Assembly: GCF_013409995.1 (NCBI RefSeq)
Contig: NZ_JACCBX010000023.1
Span: 1-40,206 of the forward strand
Direction: 5' to 3'
DNA length: 40,206 bases
Source: Neobacillus driksii
GTDB taxonomy: Bacteria; Bacillota; Bacilli; Bacillales; Cytobacillaceae
The notes beneath the pieces were generated by a model. The model was given only the letters and a program-made list of their open reading frames with translations. It made no database searches and was not told where the DNA came from. Below, piece after piece: positions 1 through 7,683 of this stretch (within the stretch, counting starts at the first letter, position 1; every line of letters starts with the position of its first letter). The translations under genes were made by a program, and so were the position numbers.

Positions 1-92
<92 letters not shown>

Positions 93-103
93 CTTTATAT
101 TGT

Positions 104-178
104 TCCGCAGTAGCTCAGTGGTAGAGCTATCGGCTGTTAACCGATCGGTCGTAGGTTCGAGTCCTACCTGCGGAGCCA
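104..178 (+). tRNA. tRNA-Asn(GTT)
   Basis: Full cloverleaf with acceptor TCCGCAG/CTGCGGA, anticodon GTT at 136-138, T loop TTCGAGT and encoded CCA. An identical copy opens the second tRNA cluster at 38839. Confidence 0.97.
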
Positions 179-203
179 CTTTTATTTTATGAATATTGGC
201 TAT

Positions 204-276
204 GCTTCCATAGCTCAGTAGGTAGAGCACTTCCATGGTAAGGAAGAGGTCAGCGGTTCGAGCCCGCTTGGAAGCT
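204..276 (+). tRNA. tRNA-Thr(GGT), CCA not encoded
   Basis: Acceptor GCTTCCA/TGGAAGC, anticodon stem CTTCC/GGAAG and loop ATGGTAA give anticodon GGT. The sequence after the discriminator is TAC, so CCA must be added after transcription. The Bacillus counterpart likewise lacks an encoded CCA. Confidence 0.95.
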
Positions 277-296
277 TACCTTCTTATTTTCTATAT

Positions 297-371
297 GGCC
301 CCTTGGTCAAGTGGTTAAGACACCTCCCTTTCACGGAGGTAACACGGGTTCGAATCCCGTAGGGGTCACCA
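297..371 (+). tRNA. tRNA-Glu(TTC), copy 1
   Basis: Acceptor GGCCCCT/AGGGGTC, anticodon stem CCTCC/GGAGG with loop CTTTCAC (TTC), T arm GGGTTCGAATCCC and encoded CCA. A second copy at 39022 is the same but ends in TCA. Confidence 0.97.
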
Positions 372-400
372 ATTTTTTGTTAATTGATTCACATTTATAT

Positions 401-476
401 GGAGGATTAGCTCAGCTGGGAGAGCATCTGCCTTACAAGCAGAGGGTCGGCGGTTCGATCCCGTCATCCTCCACCA
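401..476 (+). tRNA. tRNA-Val(TAC)
   Basis: Acceptor GGAGGAT/ATCCTCC, anticodon loop CTTACAA (TAC), T loop TTCGATC and encoded CCA. Confidence 0.96.
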
Positions 477-503
477 TTTTTAATTAAATGATATTTAAAA
501 TGT

Positions 504-579
<76 letters not shown>

Positions 580-657
580 TGCTTTTTTATCTTCTGAATT
601 AGCTTCAGTGGAAGCATAAAAAAATCCTCGACGGGATTTTAAGTAGTTTCAATAAGT

Positions 658-742
658 GGAGGGGTAGCGAAGTGGCTAAACGCGGCGGACTGTAAATCCG
701 CTCCCTCCGGGTTCGGCGGTTCGAATCCGTCCCCCTCCACCA
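658..742 (+). tRNA. tRNA-Tyr(GTA)
   Basis: Class II tRNA of 85 nt with a long variable arm. Acceptor GGAGGGG/CCCCTCC, anticodon loop CTGTAAA (GTA), encoded CCA. Two small hairpins (GCTTC/GAAGC at 602-615 and AAAATCC/GGATTTT at 621-640) lie just upstream in the spacer and may guide processing. Confidence 0.96.
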
Positions 743-790
743 CTTATATTTTCAATAAATGTTGGACATACTATTTATTGTACTAAACAT

Positions 791-865
791 TGGGCTATAG
801 CCAAGCGGTAAGGCATCGCACTTTGACTGCGACATGCGTTGGTTCAAATCCAGCTAGCCCAGCCA
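791..865 (+). tRNA. tRNA-Gln(TTG), copy 1
   Basis: Acceptor TGGGCTA/TAGCCCA, anticodon loop CTTTGAC (TTG), encoded CCA. Identical to the copy at 39251. Confidence 0.97.
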
Positions 866-866
866 A

Positions 867-939
867 GAGCCATTAGCTCAGTTGGTAGAGCATCTGACTT
901 TTAATCAGAGGGTCGAAGGTTCGAGTCCTTCATGGCTCA
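867..939 (+). tRNA. tRNA-Lys(TTT), copy 1, CCA replaced by TCA
   Basis: Acceptor GAGCCAT/ATGGCTC and anticodon loop CTTTTAA (TTT). The three bases after the discriminator are TCA instead of CCA. The copy at 39396 is identical through the discriminator but encodes CCA. It starts one base after tRNA-Gln, so the two must be separated from one transcript. Confidence 0.95.
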
Positions 940-997
940 TCATTTTACAATTTGGCCCCAAGAGATTTATATCTCTACGGGTCTTTATCTATGAAAA

Positions 998-1073
998 ACG
1001 GAAGTAGTTCAGTGGTAGAACACCACCTTGCCAAGGTGGAGGTCGCTCACTTCGAATCCCGTCTTCCGCTCCA
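998..1073 (+). tRNA. tRNA-Gly(GCC), structurally degenerate, possible pseudogene
   Basis: The D arm, anticodon stem CCACC/GGTGG with loop TTGCCAA (GCC), T loop TTCGAAT and encoded CCA match Bacillus tRNA-Gly. Two defects are visible. Base 1 is A facing C72 (normally G). The 5' strand of the T stem reads CTCAC with one extra base, against a 3' strand CCCGT, leaving almost no T-stem pairing. It may be a pseudogene, a special-purpose tRNA or a sequencing artefact. Confidence 0.75.
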
Positions 1074-1076
1074 TAT

Positions 1077-1152
1077 GGGGCCTTAGCTCAGCTGGGAGAG
1101 CGCCTGCTTTGCACGCAGGAGGTCAGCGGTTCGATCCCGCTAGGCTCCACCA
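1077..1152 (+). tRNA. tRNA-Ala(TGC)
   Basis: Acceptor GGGGCCT/AGGCTCC, anticodon loop TTTGCAC (TGC), encoded CCA. Last tRNA of the first cluster. Confidence 0.96.
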
Positions 1153-1172
1153 TTACACTACATATAAACTTC

Positions 1173-1206
1173 GCCTTAAATCACTCGGATTTAAGGCTTT
1201 TTTATT
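1173..1206 (+). terminator. Terminator of the first rrn-tRNA transcript
   Basis: Ten-pair stem GCCTTAAATC/GATTTAAGGC with a 5-base loop, followed by a T-rich run. It ends the 5S-tRNA transcription unit. Confidence 0.9.
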
Positions 1207-1375
1207 TTTTGCTTTGGTTAAGTGACCGTAATAAAGAAAAACTGAATAAGTGGTAACCATGCAGCTTCCATGATGCCAGTAATCGACTACGTTTCAAACT
1301 ACTACCTCCTTTTAAACCAAAATTACCACTTTAAATAAAACCAAACTTCGTATATATATACATAATTTTGTCGAG

Positions 1376-1405
1376 TTGAGTCATTGCCCTGAAAGCGGTT
1401 AAAAT
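1376..1405 (+). promoter_or_regulatory. Possible SigA promoter of rocF
   Basis: TTGAGT (1376-1381), 18-base spacer, TAAAAT (1400-1405), about 30 bases before the rocF start. No -24/-12 (SigL) pair is visible here. The rest of 1207-1433 holds nothing recognised. Confidence 0.5.
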
Positions 1406-1433
1406 AGTATTAATGAAGGGTAGGAGGTAGAAT

Positions 1434-2330
1434 ATGAGGAAGCTATCTATAATTGGAATGCCGATGGATTTAGGTCAAATGAGACGGGGAGTTGATATGG
1501 GACCTAGTGCTATCCGGTATGCGGGGATAAATGAAAGACTGAAACCACTATTTGATGAAATTCATGACATGGGGGACATTCCGATTGGAAGACCTGAAGT
1601 GGTGATCGATAAAGAATCTAACTTACGGAATTTAGATCTTGTAGCCGAAAAAAGCACCTTGCTAGCCGAAAAGGTGGACGAAGTGATTACTTCTGGTTCA
1701 TTTCCACTTGTTTTGGGTGGAGACCATAGCATTGCCATTGGGACCTTAGCAGGTGTATCTAAGCACTACACCAGCTTAGGAGTTATCTGGTATGATGCAC
1801 ATGGTGATTTGAATACGGCAGAAACCTCGCCTTCAGGAAATATACATGGTATGCCATTAGCAGCAAGCCTAGGAATTGGTCATCGTTCTTTAACAAATAT
1901 CGGGGGATATGCCCCAAAGGTAAAACCAGAGCACGTGGTTATCATCGGCGCAAGATCTCTTGATGAAGGTGAAAAAATCCTAATTAAAGAAAAAGGCATA
2001 AAAGTCTACACCATGCATGAGATTGACAGGCTTGGGATGGCAAAAGTGATGGAGGAAACGATTGCCTATCTAAAAGAAAGAACAGATGGTGTGCACTTAT
2101 CCCTAGATTTAGATGGATTAGATCCAAATGATGCCCCAGGTGTAGGAACTCCTGTTATGGGCGGTATTAGTTACCGTGAAAGTCATTTGGCAATGGAGAT
2201 GCTTGAAGAAGCGCGGATTATTACCTCAGCAGAATTTGTGGAAGTTAATCCTATACTAGATGAAAAGAATAAAACAGCTAGGGCGGCTGTTGAACTGATG
2301 GGCTCCCTGTTCGGTGAAAAATTATTATAA
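1434..2330 (+). CDS. rocF: Arginase
   Basis: Hydrolyses L-arginine to ornithine and urea in the cytoplasm, the entry step of arginine use as carbon and nitrogen source. The 298-residue protein has the full length and the binuclear manganese motifs of the ureohydrolase family: GGDHS (95-99), DAHGDLN (121-127) and SLDLDGLDP (223-231), plus a C-terminal E-V-N-P segment. AGGAGG lies 6 bases before the ATG. In B. subtilis rocF is part of rocDEF under SigL and RocR; here it stands alone directly before sigW with its own terminator and a SigA-like promoter, so control probably differs. Confidence 0.96.
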   Translation: MRKLSIIGMPMDLGQMRRGVDMGPSAIRYAGINERLKPLFDEIHDMGDIPIGRPEVVIDKESNLRNLDLVAEKSTLLAEKVDEVITSGSFPLVLGGDHSIAIGTLAGVSKHYTSLGVIWYDAHGDLNTAETSPSGNIHGMPLAASLGIGHRSLTNIGGYAPKVKPEHVVIIGARSLDEGEKILIKEKGIKVYTMHEIDRLGMAKVMEETIAYLKERTDGVHLSLDLDGLDPNDAPGVGTPVMGGISYRESHLAMEMLEEARIITSAEFVEVNPILDEKNKTARAAVELMGSLFGEKLL

Positions 2331-2340
2331 TTATTAAGCA

Positions 2341-2374
2341 AGCAGCTTTCCATGAAAGCTGCTGTTATTATTCC
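2341..2374 (+). terminator. rocF terminator
   Basis: Nine-pair stem AGCAGCTTT/AAAGCTGCT with a 5-base loop 10 bases after the rocF stop. The following tract (GTTATTATT) is only moderately T rich. Confidence 0.7.
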
Positions 2375-2477
2375 TCCGCTATTCCTTCCCACAGTAAAAA
2401 ATCTTTTAAGCTTCCTTTTATCCAAAATAGTTAATATTTGTTAATATAAAAAGTGTGTAAGAAAGAAATTATTTATA

Positions 2478-2503
2478 TGAAACCTTTTTGCTATTGATTC
2501 GTA
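2478..2503 (+). promoter_or_regulatory. SigW autoregulatory promoter
   Basis: TGAAAC (2478-2483), exactly 16 bases, then CGTA (2500-2503). This is the textbook ECF SigW promoter, placed 36 bases before the sigW start, so sigW-rsiW should be self-activated. Confidence 0.92.
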
Positions 2504-2538
2504 AGATTGTATAGCTGTATTGGAGCTGAGAAAAATAG

Positions 2539-3102
2539 ATGGAAGCCCTTATAAAAAAAAGAATTAAACAGGTAATAAAAGGCGATCAAGATGCTTTTGC
2601 TGAAATTGTTGAGATTTATAGCAATAGTATTTATCAGCTAGGTTATCGAATGCTGGGAAATCGCCATGAAGCAGAAGATATTGCACAGGAAGCCTTTATC
2701 CGTGCATATGTTAATATCAAATCATTTAATCAGGATCTAAAGTTTTCGACTTGGTTATTTCGGATTGCAACAAATTTGTGTATAGACAGGATAAGAAAGA
2801 AAAAGCCAGATTACTATCTTGATGCAGAAGTGTCGGGAACGGACGGCCTCACGATGTACTCACAATTGGCATCCAATTCCCCCCTGCCAGAAATTGAGTT
2901 AGAAAGTCTTGAACTTCAGGATACTGTTCATAAGGAAATTTTAAAGCTTCCTGAGAAATACAGATCTGTTATTGTTTTAAAGTATATTGAAGAGTTGTCT
3001 TTAAATGAAATAAGTGAAATTCTTGATTTGCCGTTAGGCACAGTTAAAACGCGGATCCATCGTGGGCGCGAGGCGTTACGTCAACAATTACGTTATGTGT
3101 GA
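2539..3102 (+). CDS. sigW: RNA polymerase ECF sigma factor SigW
   Basis: ECF sigma factor of the cell-envelope stress response, which directs RNA polymerase to TGAAAC/CGTA promoters of antibiotic and bacteriocin resistance genes. The 187 residues align along their length with B. subtilis SigW. Region 2 (about 20-90) contains YRMLGN, HEAEDIAQEAFIRAY and RKFSTW-like KFSTWLFRIATN. Region 4 (about 130-187) has LPEKYRSVIVLKYIEELS and the helix-turn-helix GTVKTRIHRGREALR. The ribosome site is weak (GGAG 13 bases upstream), but the MEALIKKRIKQV start matches the family. rsiW follows after 15 bases. Confidence 0.97.
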   Translation: MEALIKKRIKQVIKGDQDAFAEIVEIYSNSIYQLGYRMLGNRHEAEDIAQEAFIRAYVNIKSFNQDLKFSTWLFRIATNLCIDRIRKKKPDYYLDAEVSGTDGLTMYSQLASNSPLPEIELESLELQDTVHKEILKLPEKYRSVIVLKYIEELSLNEISEILDLPLGTVKTRIHRGREALRQQLRYV

Positions 3103-3117
3103 TAAGAGGTGAACACG

Positions 3118-3741
3118 TTGAAGTGTGATGAAAAAATCGTTGAGTTAATGCATGAATATTTAGATGAAGAAATTGACCCAGAAAATGAGATGATTTTAAG
3201 AGACCACCTCAAAAGCTGTAAGGACTGTGAGACACTGTTCAATGAATATAAGAGGACTATTGCAGTTGTAAAAGGAACTTCAAGAATGCAGGCACCTCCA
3301 AATTTTACGGCGAATGTAATGGCCAGCCTGCCAAAGGAAAAGAAAAAGGTTGGCATGCAAAGGTGGTTACGAAATCACCCGTTAATTGCTGCTGCGTCAT
3401 TATTTATCGTTTTAATGACAGGAAGTCTAATATCAACTTGGAACCAAGACCGTGAATTTTCTGTTTCAAAACAAGAGAATTTGGTAGTTGAGAACGGTAC
3501 TGTGATTGTCCCGGAAGGGGAAGTCGTTAAAGGTGATGTCATCGTCCGAAACGGAGAGTTAAGAATTGAGGGGGAAGTACAAGGCGATGTGACAGTCATT
3601 AATGGGGAACAGTACTTAGCATCTGCTGGAAATGTTACAGGTCAAATAGAAGAGGTGAATGAAGTCTTCGATTGGATCTGGTATCACATGAAAAGGACTG
3701 CTTTTGAGGTCATTGATATCTTTAATGATGGTGAAGAATAA
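3118..3741 (+). CDS. rsiW: Anti-sigma-W factor RsiW
   Basis: Membrane anti-sigma factor that holds SigW inactive until regulated proteolysis (PrsW then RasP in B. subtilis). The cytosolic N-terminal part carries the zinc anti-sigma motif H-x3-C-x2-C (DHLKSCKDC). One membrane helix (about 86-106, HPLIAAASLFIVLM) is followed by an external domain containing VPEGEVVKGDV and ASAGNVTGQIEEVNE, as in B. subtilis RsiW. A longer frame begins at GTG 3109, but that codon sits in the ribosome site AAGAGGTGA. TTG 3118 lies 6 bases after it and gives M-K-C, matching the family M-S-C start (207 residues). Confidence 0.93.
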   Translation: MKCDEKIVELMHEYLDEEIDPENEMILRDHLKSCKDCETLFNEYKRTIAVVKGTSRMQAPPNFTANVMASLPKEKKKVGMQRWLRNHPLIAAASLFIVLMTGSLISTWNQDREFSVSKQENLVVENGTVIVPEGEVVKGDVIVRNGELRIEGEVQGDVTVINGEQYLASAGNVTGQIEEVNEVFDWIWYHMKRTAFEVIDIFNDGEE

Positions 3742-3748
3742 TAATAAG

Positions 3749-3778
3749 AAGTCACTCGTAGTGAGTGATTTCTTTTTT
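3749..3778 (+). terminator. sigW-rsiW terminator
   Basis: Nine-pair stem around AAGTCACTC/GAGTGATTT with a 5-base loop and TTTCTTTTTT, 7 bases after the rsiW stop. It separates the SigW operon from cdaA. Confidence 0.85.
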
Positions 3779-3824
3779 CATGATATCAGTAAGAATGATA
3801 AATAATAAGTACATGTTTAATTTA

Positions 3825-3833
3825 TGTTATAAT
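3825..3833 (+). promoter_or_regulatory. Extended -10 promoter of cdaA-cdaR-glmM
   Basis: TG-N-TATAAT (3825-3833) about 40 bases before cdaA. No good -35 is present at the proper distance, which fits an extended -10 SigA promoter. No terminator is seen before the one after glmM, so it may serve all three genes. Confidence 0.65.
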
Positions 3834-3873
3834 AAATAGGTTATTAGTTAGACAAATTTACGGAGGAAAAACA

Positions 3874-4707
3874 ATGCCGTTTTTTGAGGATTTTACTATA
3901 TGGAAGTATTTAGCTAGTATTGTTGATATTCTCCTTGTTTCGTGGGTCATTTATAAACTGTTAAACCTAATTAAAGGAACAAAAGCTGTACAATTATTAA
4001 AAGGAATTGTTGTTATTCTCCTTATAAGAGTTGTTAGTGAGTTTTTTGGTCTTAATACGCTGAGTTGGTTAACGCAGCAGGCAATTGATTGGGGATTCCT
4101 TGCTATTATTATTATCTTTCAGCCTGAACTTCGGAGAGCCCTTGAGCAATTAGGCAGAGGACGGTTTTTTTCACGAACCAATGGCCCTGATGATGAGGAG
4201 CAAGAGAAAATGGTCGAAGCGATTGTTAAGGCCACAGACTATATGGCAAAACGGCGCATAGGTGCCTTGATTTCCATTGAAAGGGAAACAGGGATGAGTG
4301 ATTACATAGAAACAGGTATTCCACTAGATGCAAAAATTTCTTCTGAATTACTCATAAATATTTTTATTCCAAATACACCACTGCATGATGGCGCTGTAAT
4401 TATTCAAAAAAATAATGTAGCCGCCGCTGCTTGTTATCTTCCCTTATCCGAAAGCCCTTTTATTTCAAAGGAGCTTGGTACAAGACACCGTGCTGCTTTA
4501 GGAATAAGTGAAGTCACAGACAGTATTACGGTAGTGGTTTCTGAAGAAACCGGAAATATTTCTTTAACCAAAAATGGGGAGTTGCATCGCAATTTAACTT
4601 TAGACGCATTTAAAGAATTGATTTCTCATGATTTACTTATCACAAATACGAAAGTAAAACCGGCTTCTTCAGCTCGTTGGAACTGGAGGGGAAAGAATAA
4701 TGGATAA
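3874..4707 (+). CDS. cdaA: Diadenylate cyclase CdaA
   Basis: Membrane-bound synthase of the essential second messenger c-di-AMP from two ATP. The 277 residues start with three membrane helices (about 10-30, 40-60, 70-85), followed by the DAC (DisA_N) domain with catalytic motifs DGA (172-174, in TPLHDGAVIIQ) and RHRAA (204-208). GGAGG lies 7-8 bases before the ATG. Its stop overlaps cdaR by 8 bases, and glmM follows. In B. subtilis and relatives CdaA, CdaR and GlmM form one complex in which CdaR modulates and GlmM inhibits the cyclase. Confidence 0.97.
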   Translation: MPFFEDFTIWKYLASIVDILLVSWVIYKLLNLIKGTKAVQLLKGIVVILLIRVVSEFFGLNTLSWLTQQAIDWGFLAIIIIFQPELRRALEQLGRGRFFSRTNGPDDEEQEKMVEAIVKATDYMAKRRIGALISIERETGMSDYIETGIPLDAKISSELLINIFIPNTPLHDGAVIIQKNNVAAAACYLPLSESPFISKELGTRHRAALGISEVTDSITVVVSEETGNISLTKNGELHRNLTLDAFKELISHDLLITNTKVKPASSARWNWRGKNNG

Positions 4708-5929
4708 ACTGATGGATAATCCCTGGTTTATTAAAATACTGGCGTTATTATTGGCCATACTACTTTATTCTGCGGTCCCAAATTCAGGGGGAAAAACAAC
4801 AGAAATAAATGTACCAGGGGATAATACCACAGAAACCTTAGCAGATATTCCAGTAAAAGCTTATTATGACACCGAAAATCTCGTAGTTTCAGGAATTCCC
4901 GACACGGTAGAAGTAACCATCGAAGGTCCAATGCCTCATGTTAAGTCAGCAAAGGCTTTAAAAAACTTTGAGGTATTTGTAGATCTAACCAATGCCAATA
5001 TAGGTAATCAAAAGGTGAAATTCGAAGTAAGCGGGTTATCTGATAAATTAAAAGCAACAATTAAGCCAGGTTCTGTAACTGTGGCAGTGCAGGAAAAAGT
5101 AACAACTGAATTTGCGGTAGAGGCTGAATTTAATAGTGACTTGATAAAAGATGGTTATTCAGCGGGACAACCTACTGTTAAACCTAAGAAGGTTAAAATT
5201 ACAGGTGCGAAGGATGTAATCGACCGAATTACATATGTTAAGGCAGCGCTTGAAGGTAAGGACCTTCTTGATAGTACAGTCTCTAGAGAGGCCCAGGTAC
5301 AAGTACTAGACAAGGAATTAAATAAACTGAATGTAGTAGTAGAGCCGGCAACAGTAGAGGTCACGATTCCAATAAAAAGCAATGATAAAACAGTACCGAT
5401 TAACATCGTTGAAAAAGGAACACCACAAGAAGGAATCACGATTGAATCAATCGATTTGAATGTAAAAGAAGCAGTAATTTCAGGTACAGACGATGTACTG
5501 AAAGATACTGATAATGTCCGTGTCGAAGTCGACGTAAGTAAGATTAGTGAAAATACGACGATTACTTTACCGGTAATTATCTCAAATGGCATAACAAAGG
5601 TAACACCTGAAACAGTAGAGGTGACCGTTGTGGTTAAAAAAGAGGAAGAGACCACAGTATCAGGTATCCCTATAAACATTAGGGGGTTGTCAGAAGAATA
5701 CCAAGCGGTAATTAATGACCCTTCCGATCAGTTAGTAAATTTATTAGTCTTTGGCACAGGTGCACAAGCTGCAAATCTTGGACCAAACAACTTCAATATT
5801 TTCATTGATTTAACAGGTTTTACAGAGGGTAATCATAATGTTCCGATTCAAGTCGATGGACCACCGAATGTAAATTGGCAACCTGATAAATCGTCAGCCA
5901 AAATTACAATAACGAAAGACAACGCATAA
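4700..5929 (+). CDS. cdaR: CdaA regulator CdaR (YbbR-domain protein)
   Basis: Extracytoplasmic protein that binds CdaA and tunes c-di-AMP synthesis. One N-terminal membrane helix (about 9-24, WFIKILALLLAILLY) is followed by repeated YbbR domains, visible as recurring V-P-x-x-V-x-I-x-G and P-x-x-V-x-I-T-G segments. It has 409 residues; B. subtilis CdaR is near 480 because of an Asn/Gln/Asp-rich tail that is absent here. GGAGGGG precedes the ATG by 8 bases. Translationally coupled to cdaA through the 8-base overlap. Confidence 0.95.
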   Translation: MDKLMDNPWFIKILALLLAILLYSAVPNSGGKTTEINVPGDNTTETLADIPVKAYYDTENLVVSGIPDTVEVTIEGPMPHVKSAKALKNFEVFVDLTNANIGNQKVKFEVSGLSDKLKATIKPGSVTVAVQEKVTTEFAVEAEFNSDLIKDGYSAGQPTVKPKKVKITGAKDVIDRITYVKAALEGKDLLDSTVSREAQVQVLDKELNKLNVVVEPATVEVTIPIKSNDKTVPINIVEKGTPQEGITIESIDLNVKEAVISGTDDVLKDTDNVRVEVDVSKISENTTITLPVIISNGITKVTPETVEVTVVVKKEEETTVSGIPINIRGLSEEYQAVINDPSDQLVNLLVFGTGAQAANLGPNNFNIFIDLTGFTEGNHNVPIQVDGPPNVNWQPDKSSAKITITKDNA

Positions 5930-5966
5930 AACACAGCAGTATACATGATAAGGAGCGATTTTGATA

Positions 5967-7316
5967 ATGGGAAAATACTTTGGTACCGATGGCGTCCGCG
6001 GAGTGGCGAATAGTGAATTAACACCTGAACTAGCATTTAAGCTTGGGCGTTTCGGTGGGTTTGTATTAACAAAGGATAAAGACAGACCAAAGGTGCTGAT
6101 TGGTCGTGATACCCGTGTTTCTGGGCATATGCTTGAAGGGGCATTGGTAGCTGGATTACTATCAATTGGTGCAGAGGTAATGCGCTTAGGTGTGATTTCA
6201 ACACCAGGTGTATCCTATTTAACAAAAGCGCTGGGTGCTGAGGCAGGAGTAATGATTTCTGCTTCCCATAATCCGGTGGCAGACAATGGGATTAAATTTT
6301 TCGGGCCTGATGGATTTAAACTATCTGATGAGCAGGAATATGAAATTGAAGAATTAATTGATATGACAGATGATCAATTACCTAGACCAGTTGGAGCAGA
6401 TCTTGGTCAGGTCATGGATTATTTTGAGGGCGGACAAAAGTACCTGCAATACTTAAAGAATACAGTGGATGAAGATTTCTCTGGTATTCATATTGCTTTA
6501 GATTGTGCTCATGGAGCTACATCTTCTCTTGCTACACATTTATTTGCTGATTTGGATGCGGATATTTCAGTGATGGGTGCTTCACCAAACGGCATTAATA
6601 TTAATGCTGGAGTTGGGTCCACACATCCAGAAGCATTAGCGGCAATGGTCAAAGAGAAGGGTGCCGATGTAGGTTTATCCTTTGATGGTGATGGAGACCG
6701 TTTAATCGCAATTGATGAAAAGGGTAATATTGTGGATGGAGACCAAATCATGTTTATTTGTGGTAAGTACATGAAGGAACAGGGACGTCTAAAACATAGT
6801 ACGATTGTTTCTACTGTAATGAGTAACTTAGGATTTTATAAAGGTCTCGAAGTTCTCGGGATTCAAAGTGTACCTACAGCAGTCGGTGACCGCTACGTTG
6901 TTGAAGAAATGAAGAAAAATGGGTTTAATCTTGGTGGTGAACAATCCGGACACATCATTTTCTTGGATTACAATACGACTGGAGACGGTTTATTAACGGG
7001 ATTACAATTAGTTAATATTATGAAAGCAACGAAGAAAACATTATCTGAATTAGCAGCAGATATGAAAAAATTCCCTCAGAAGCTTGTTAATGTTCGCGTA
7101 ACAGATAAGCACCATGTGACGGATAATGAAAAGGTAAAAGCGATTATCGAGCAGGTAGAAGCAGAAATGAATGGAAACGGACGTATCCTTGTTCGTCCAT
7201 CTGGTACAGAACCACTTGTTCGAGTAATGGCAGAGGCACCAACAGAAGAATTGTGCGAAGCCTATGTAAATCGAATTGTTTCTGTAGTAAAGGCAGAAAT
7301 GGAATTAAAAGAATAG
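5967..7316 (+). CDS. glmM: Phosphoglucosamine mutase GlmM
   Basis: Converts glucosamine-6-phosphate to glucosamine-1-phosphate for UDP-GlcNAc and peptidoglycan. The 449-residue protein follows the alpha-D-phosphohexomutase plan: N-terminal MGKYFGTDGVRG, active serine in ISASHNP (Ser100), metal loop DGDGDR, sugar loop GGEQSGH and phosphate-binding RPSGTEP. An in-frame TTG at 5961 would add two residues, but the family begins MGKYFG, so the ATG at 5967 is chosen. AAGGAG is 11 bases upstream. The active serine is normally phosphorylated. Confidence 0.97.
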   Translation: MGKYFGTDGVRGVANSELTPELAFKLGRFGGFVLTKDKDRPKVLIGRDTRVSGHMLEGALVAGLLSIGAEVMRLGVISTPGVSYLTKALGAEAGVMISASHNPVADNGIKFFGPDGFKLSDEQEYEIEELIDMTDDQLPRPVGADLGQVMDYFEGGQKYLQYLKNTVDEDFSGIHIALDCAHGATSSLATHLFADLDADISVMGASPNGININAGVGSTHPEALAAMVKEKGADVGLSFDGDGDRLIAIDEKGNIVDGDQIMFICGKYMKEQGRLKHSTIVSTVMSNLGFYKGLEVLGIQSVPTAVGDRYVVEEMKKNGFNLGGEQSGHIIFLDYNTTGDGLLTGLQLVNIMKATKKTLSELAADMKKFPQKLVNVRVTDKHHVTDNEKVKAIIEQVEAEMNGNGRILVRPSGTEPLVRVMAEAPTEELCEAYVNRIVSVVKAEMELKE

Positions 7317-7329
7317 AGATACAAATACG

Positions 7330-7370
7330 TATGCATAAGGGAACTTAACGGGACCCTTATGCATATTTTA
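7330..7370 (+). terminator. cdaA-cdaR-glmM terminator
   Basis: Twelve-pair stem TATGCATAAGGG/CCCTTATGCATA with a 12-base loop, followed by TTTTATT. Confidence 0.85.
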
Positions 7371-7415
7371 TTATATAATTGGTAAAGTAAAACATCTTTA
7401 CCTTTTATTATTTAG

Positions 7416-7444
7416 TTGACGAATTTTGAATCATCAGTTACGAT
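7416..7444 (+). promoter_or_regulatory. SigA promoter of glmS
   Basis: TTGACG (7416-7421), 17-base spacer, TACGAT (7439-7444). Transcription would start near 7451, about 60 bases before the ribozyme cleavage site, giving a leader of about 330 bases. Confidence 0.85.
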
Positions 7445-7510
7445 AGACTTGCTTTGTTTTTTAAAAGCAAAAAAATGGAAAAGGAGGATAGTAAAACACA
7501 ACGTATTTCT

Positions 7511-7656
7511 AAAGCGCCTGAACTAACCAAGGTGGGTTAGTTGACGAGGAGGAGGTTTATCGAATGTTCGGCGGATACCTCCCGGTTGAACGCACAACCG
7601 ATTGTTTCTTCTTTAAAACATCGAGGCAACTTGGTGCACAAAGAGAAGGAAATGCG
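7511..7656 (+). ncRNA. glmS self-cleaving ribozyme/riboswitch
   Basis: The leader contains the conserved glmS ribozyme core: GCGCC just after the cleavage point (between A7513 and G7514), TTGACGAGG (7541-7549), GGAGGTTTATCGAA (7551-7564), TTCGGCGGAT (7567-7576), CTCCCGGTTG (7579-7588) and the 3' pairing segments through 7656. Glucosamine-6-phosphate acts as cofactor; cleavage leaves a 5'-OH that in B. subtilis exposes the mRNA to RNase J1. It closes a feedback loop on GlmS. Confidence 0.93.
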
Positions 7657-7683
7657 CATACTAAAAATAGCAACAAAAAGTAA

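Noticed and set aside
1028..1225. Open frame over tRNA-Gly and tRNA-Ala
   Set aside because: It is made of tRNA sequence, with no ribosome site.
1207..1433. SigL (-24/-12) promoter for rocF
   Set aside because: No GG/GC pair with proper spacing was found; a SigA-like pair is a better fit.
5155..5679. 174-codon antisense frame within cdaR
   Set aside because: It is a low-complexity Ser/Thr/Val product mirrored from the valine- and threonine-rich cdaR; no ribosome site.
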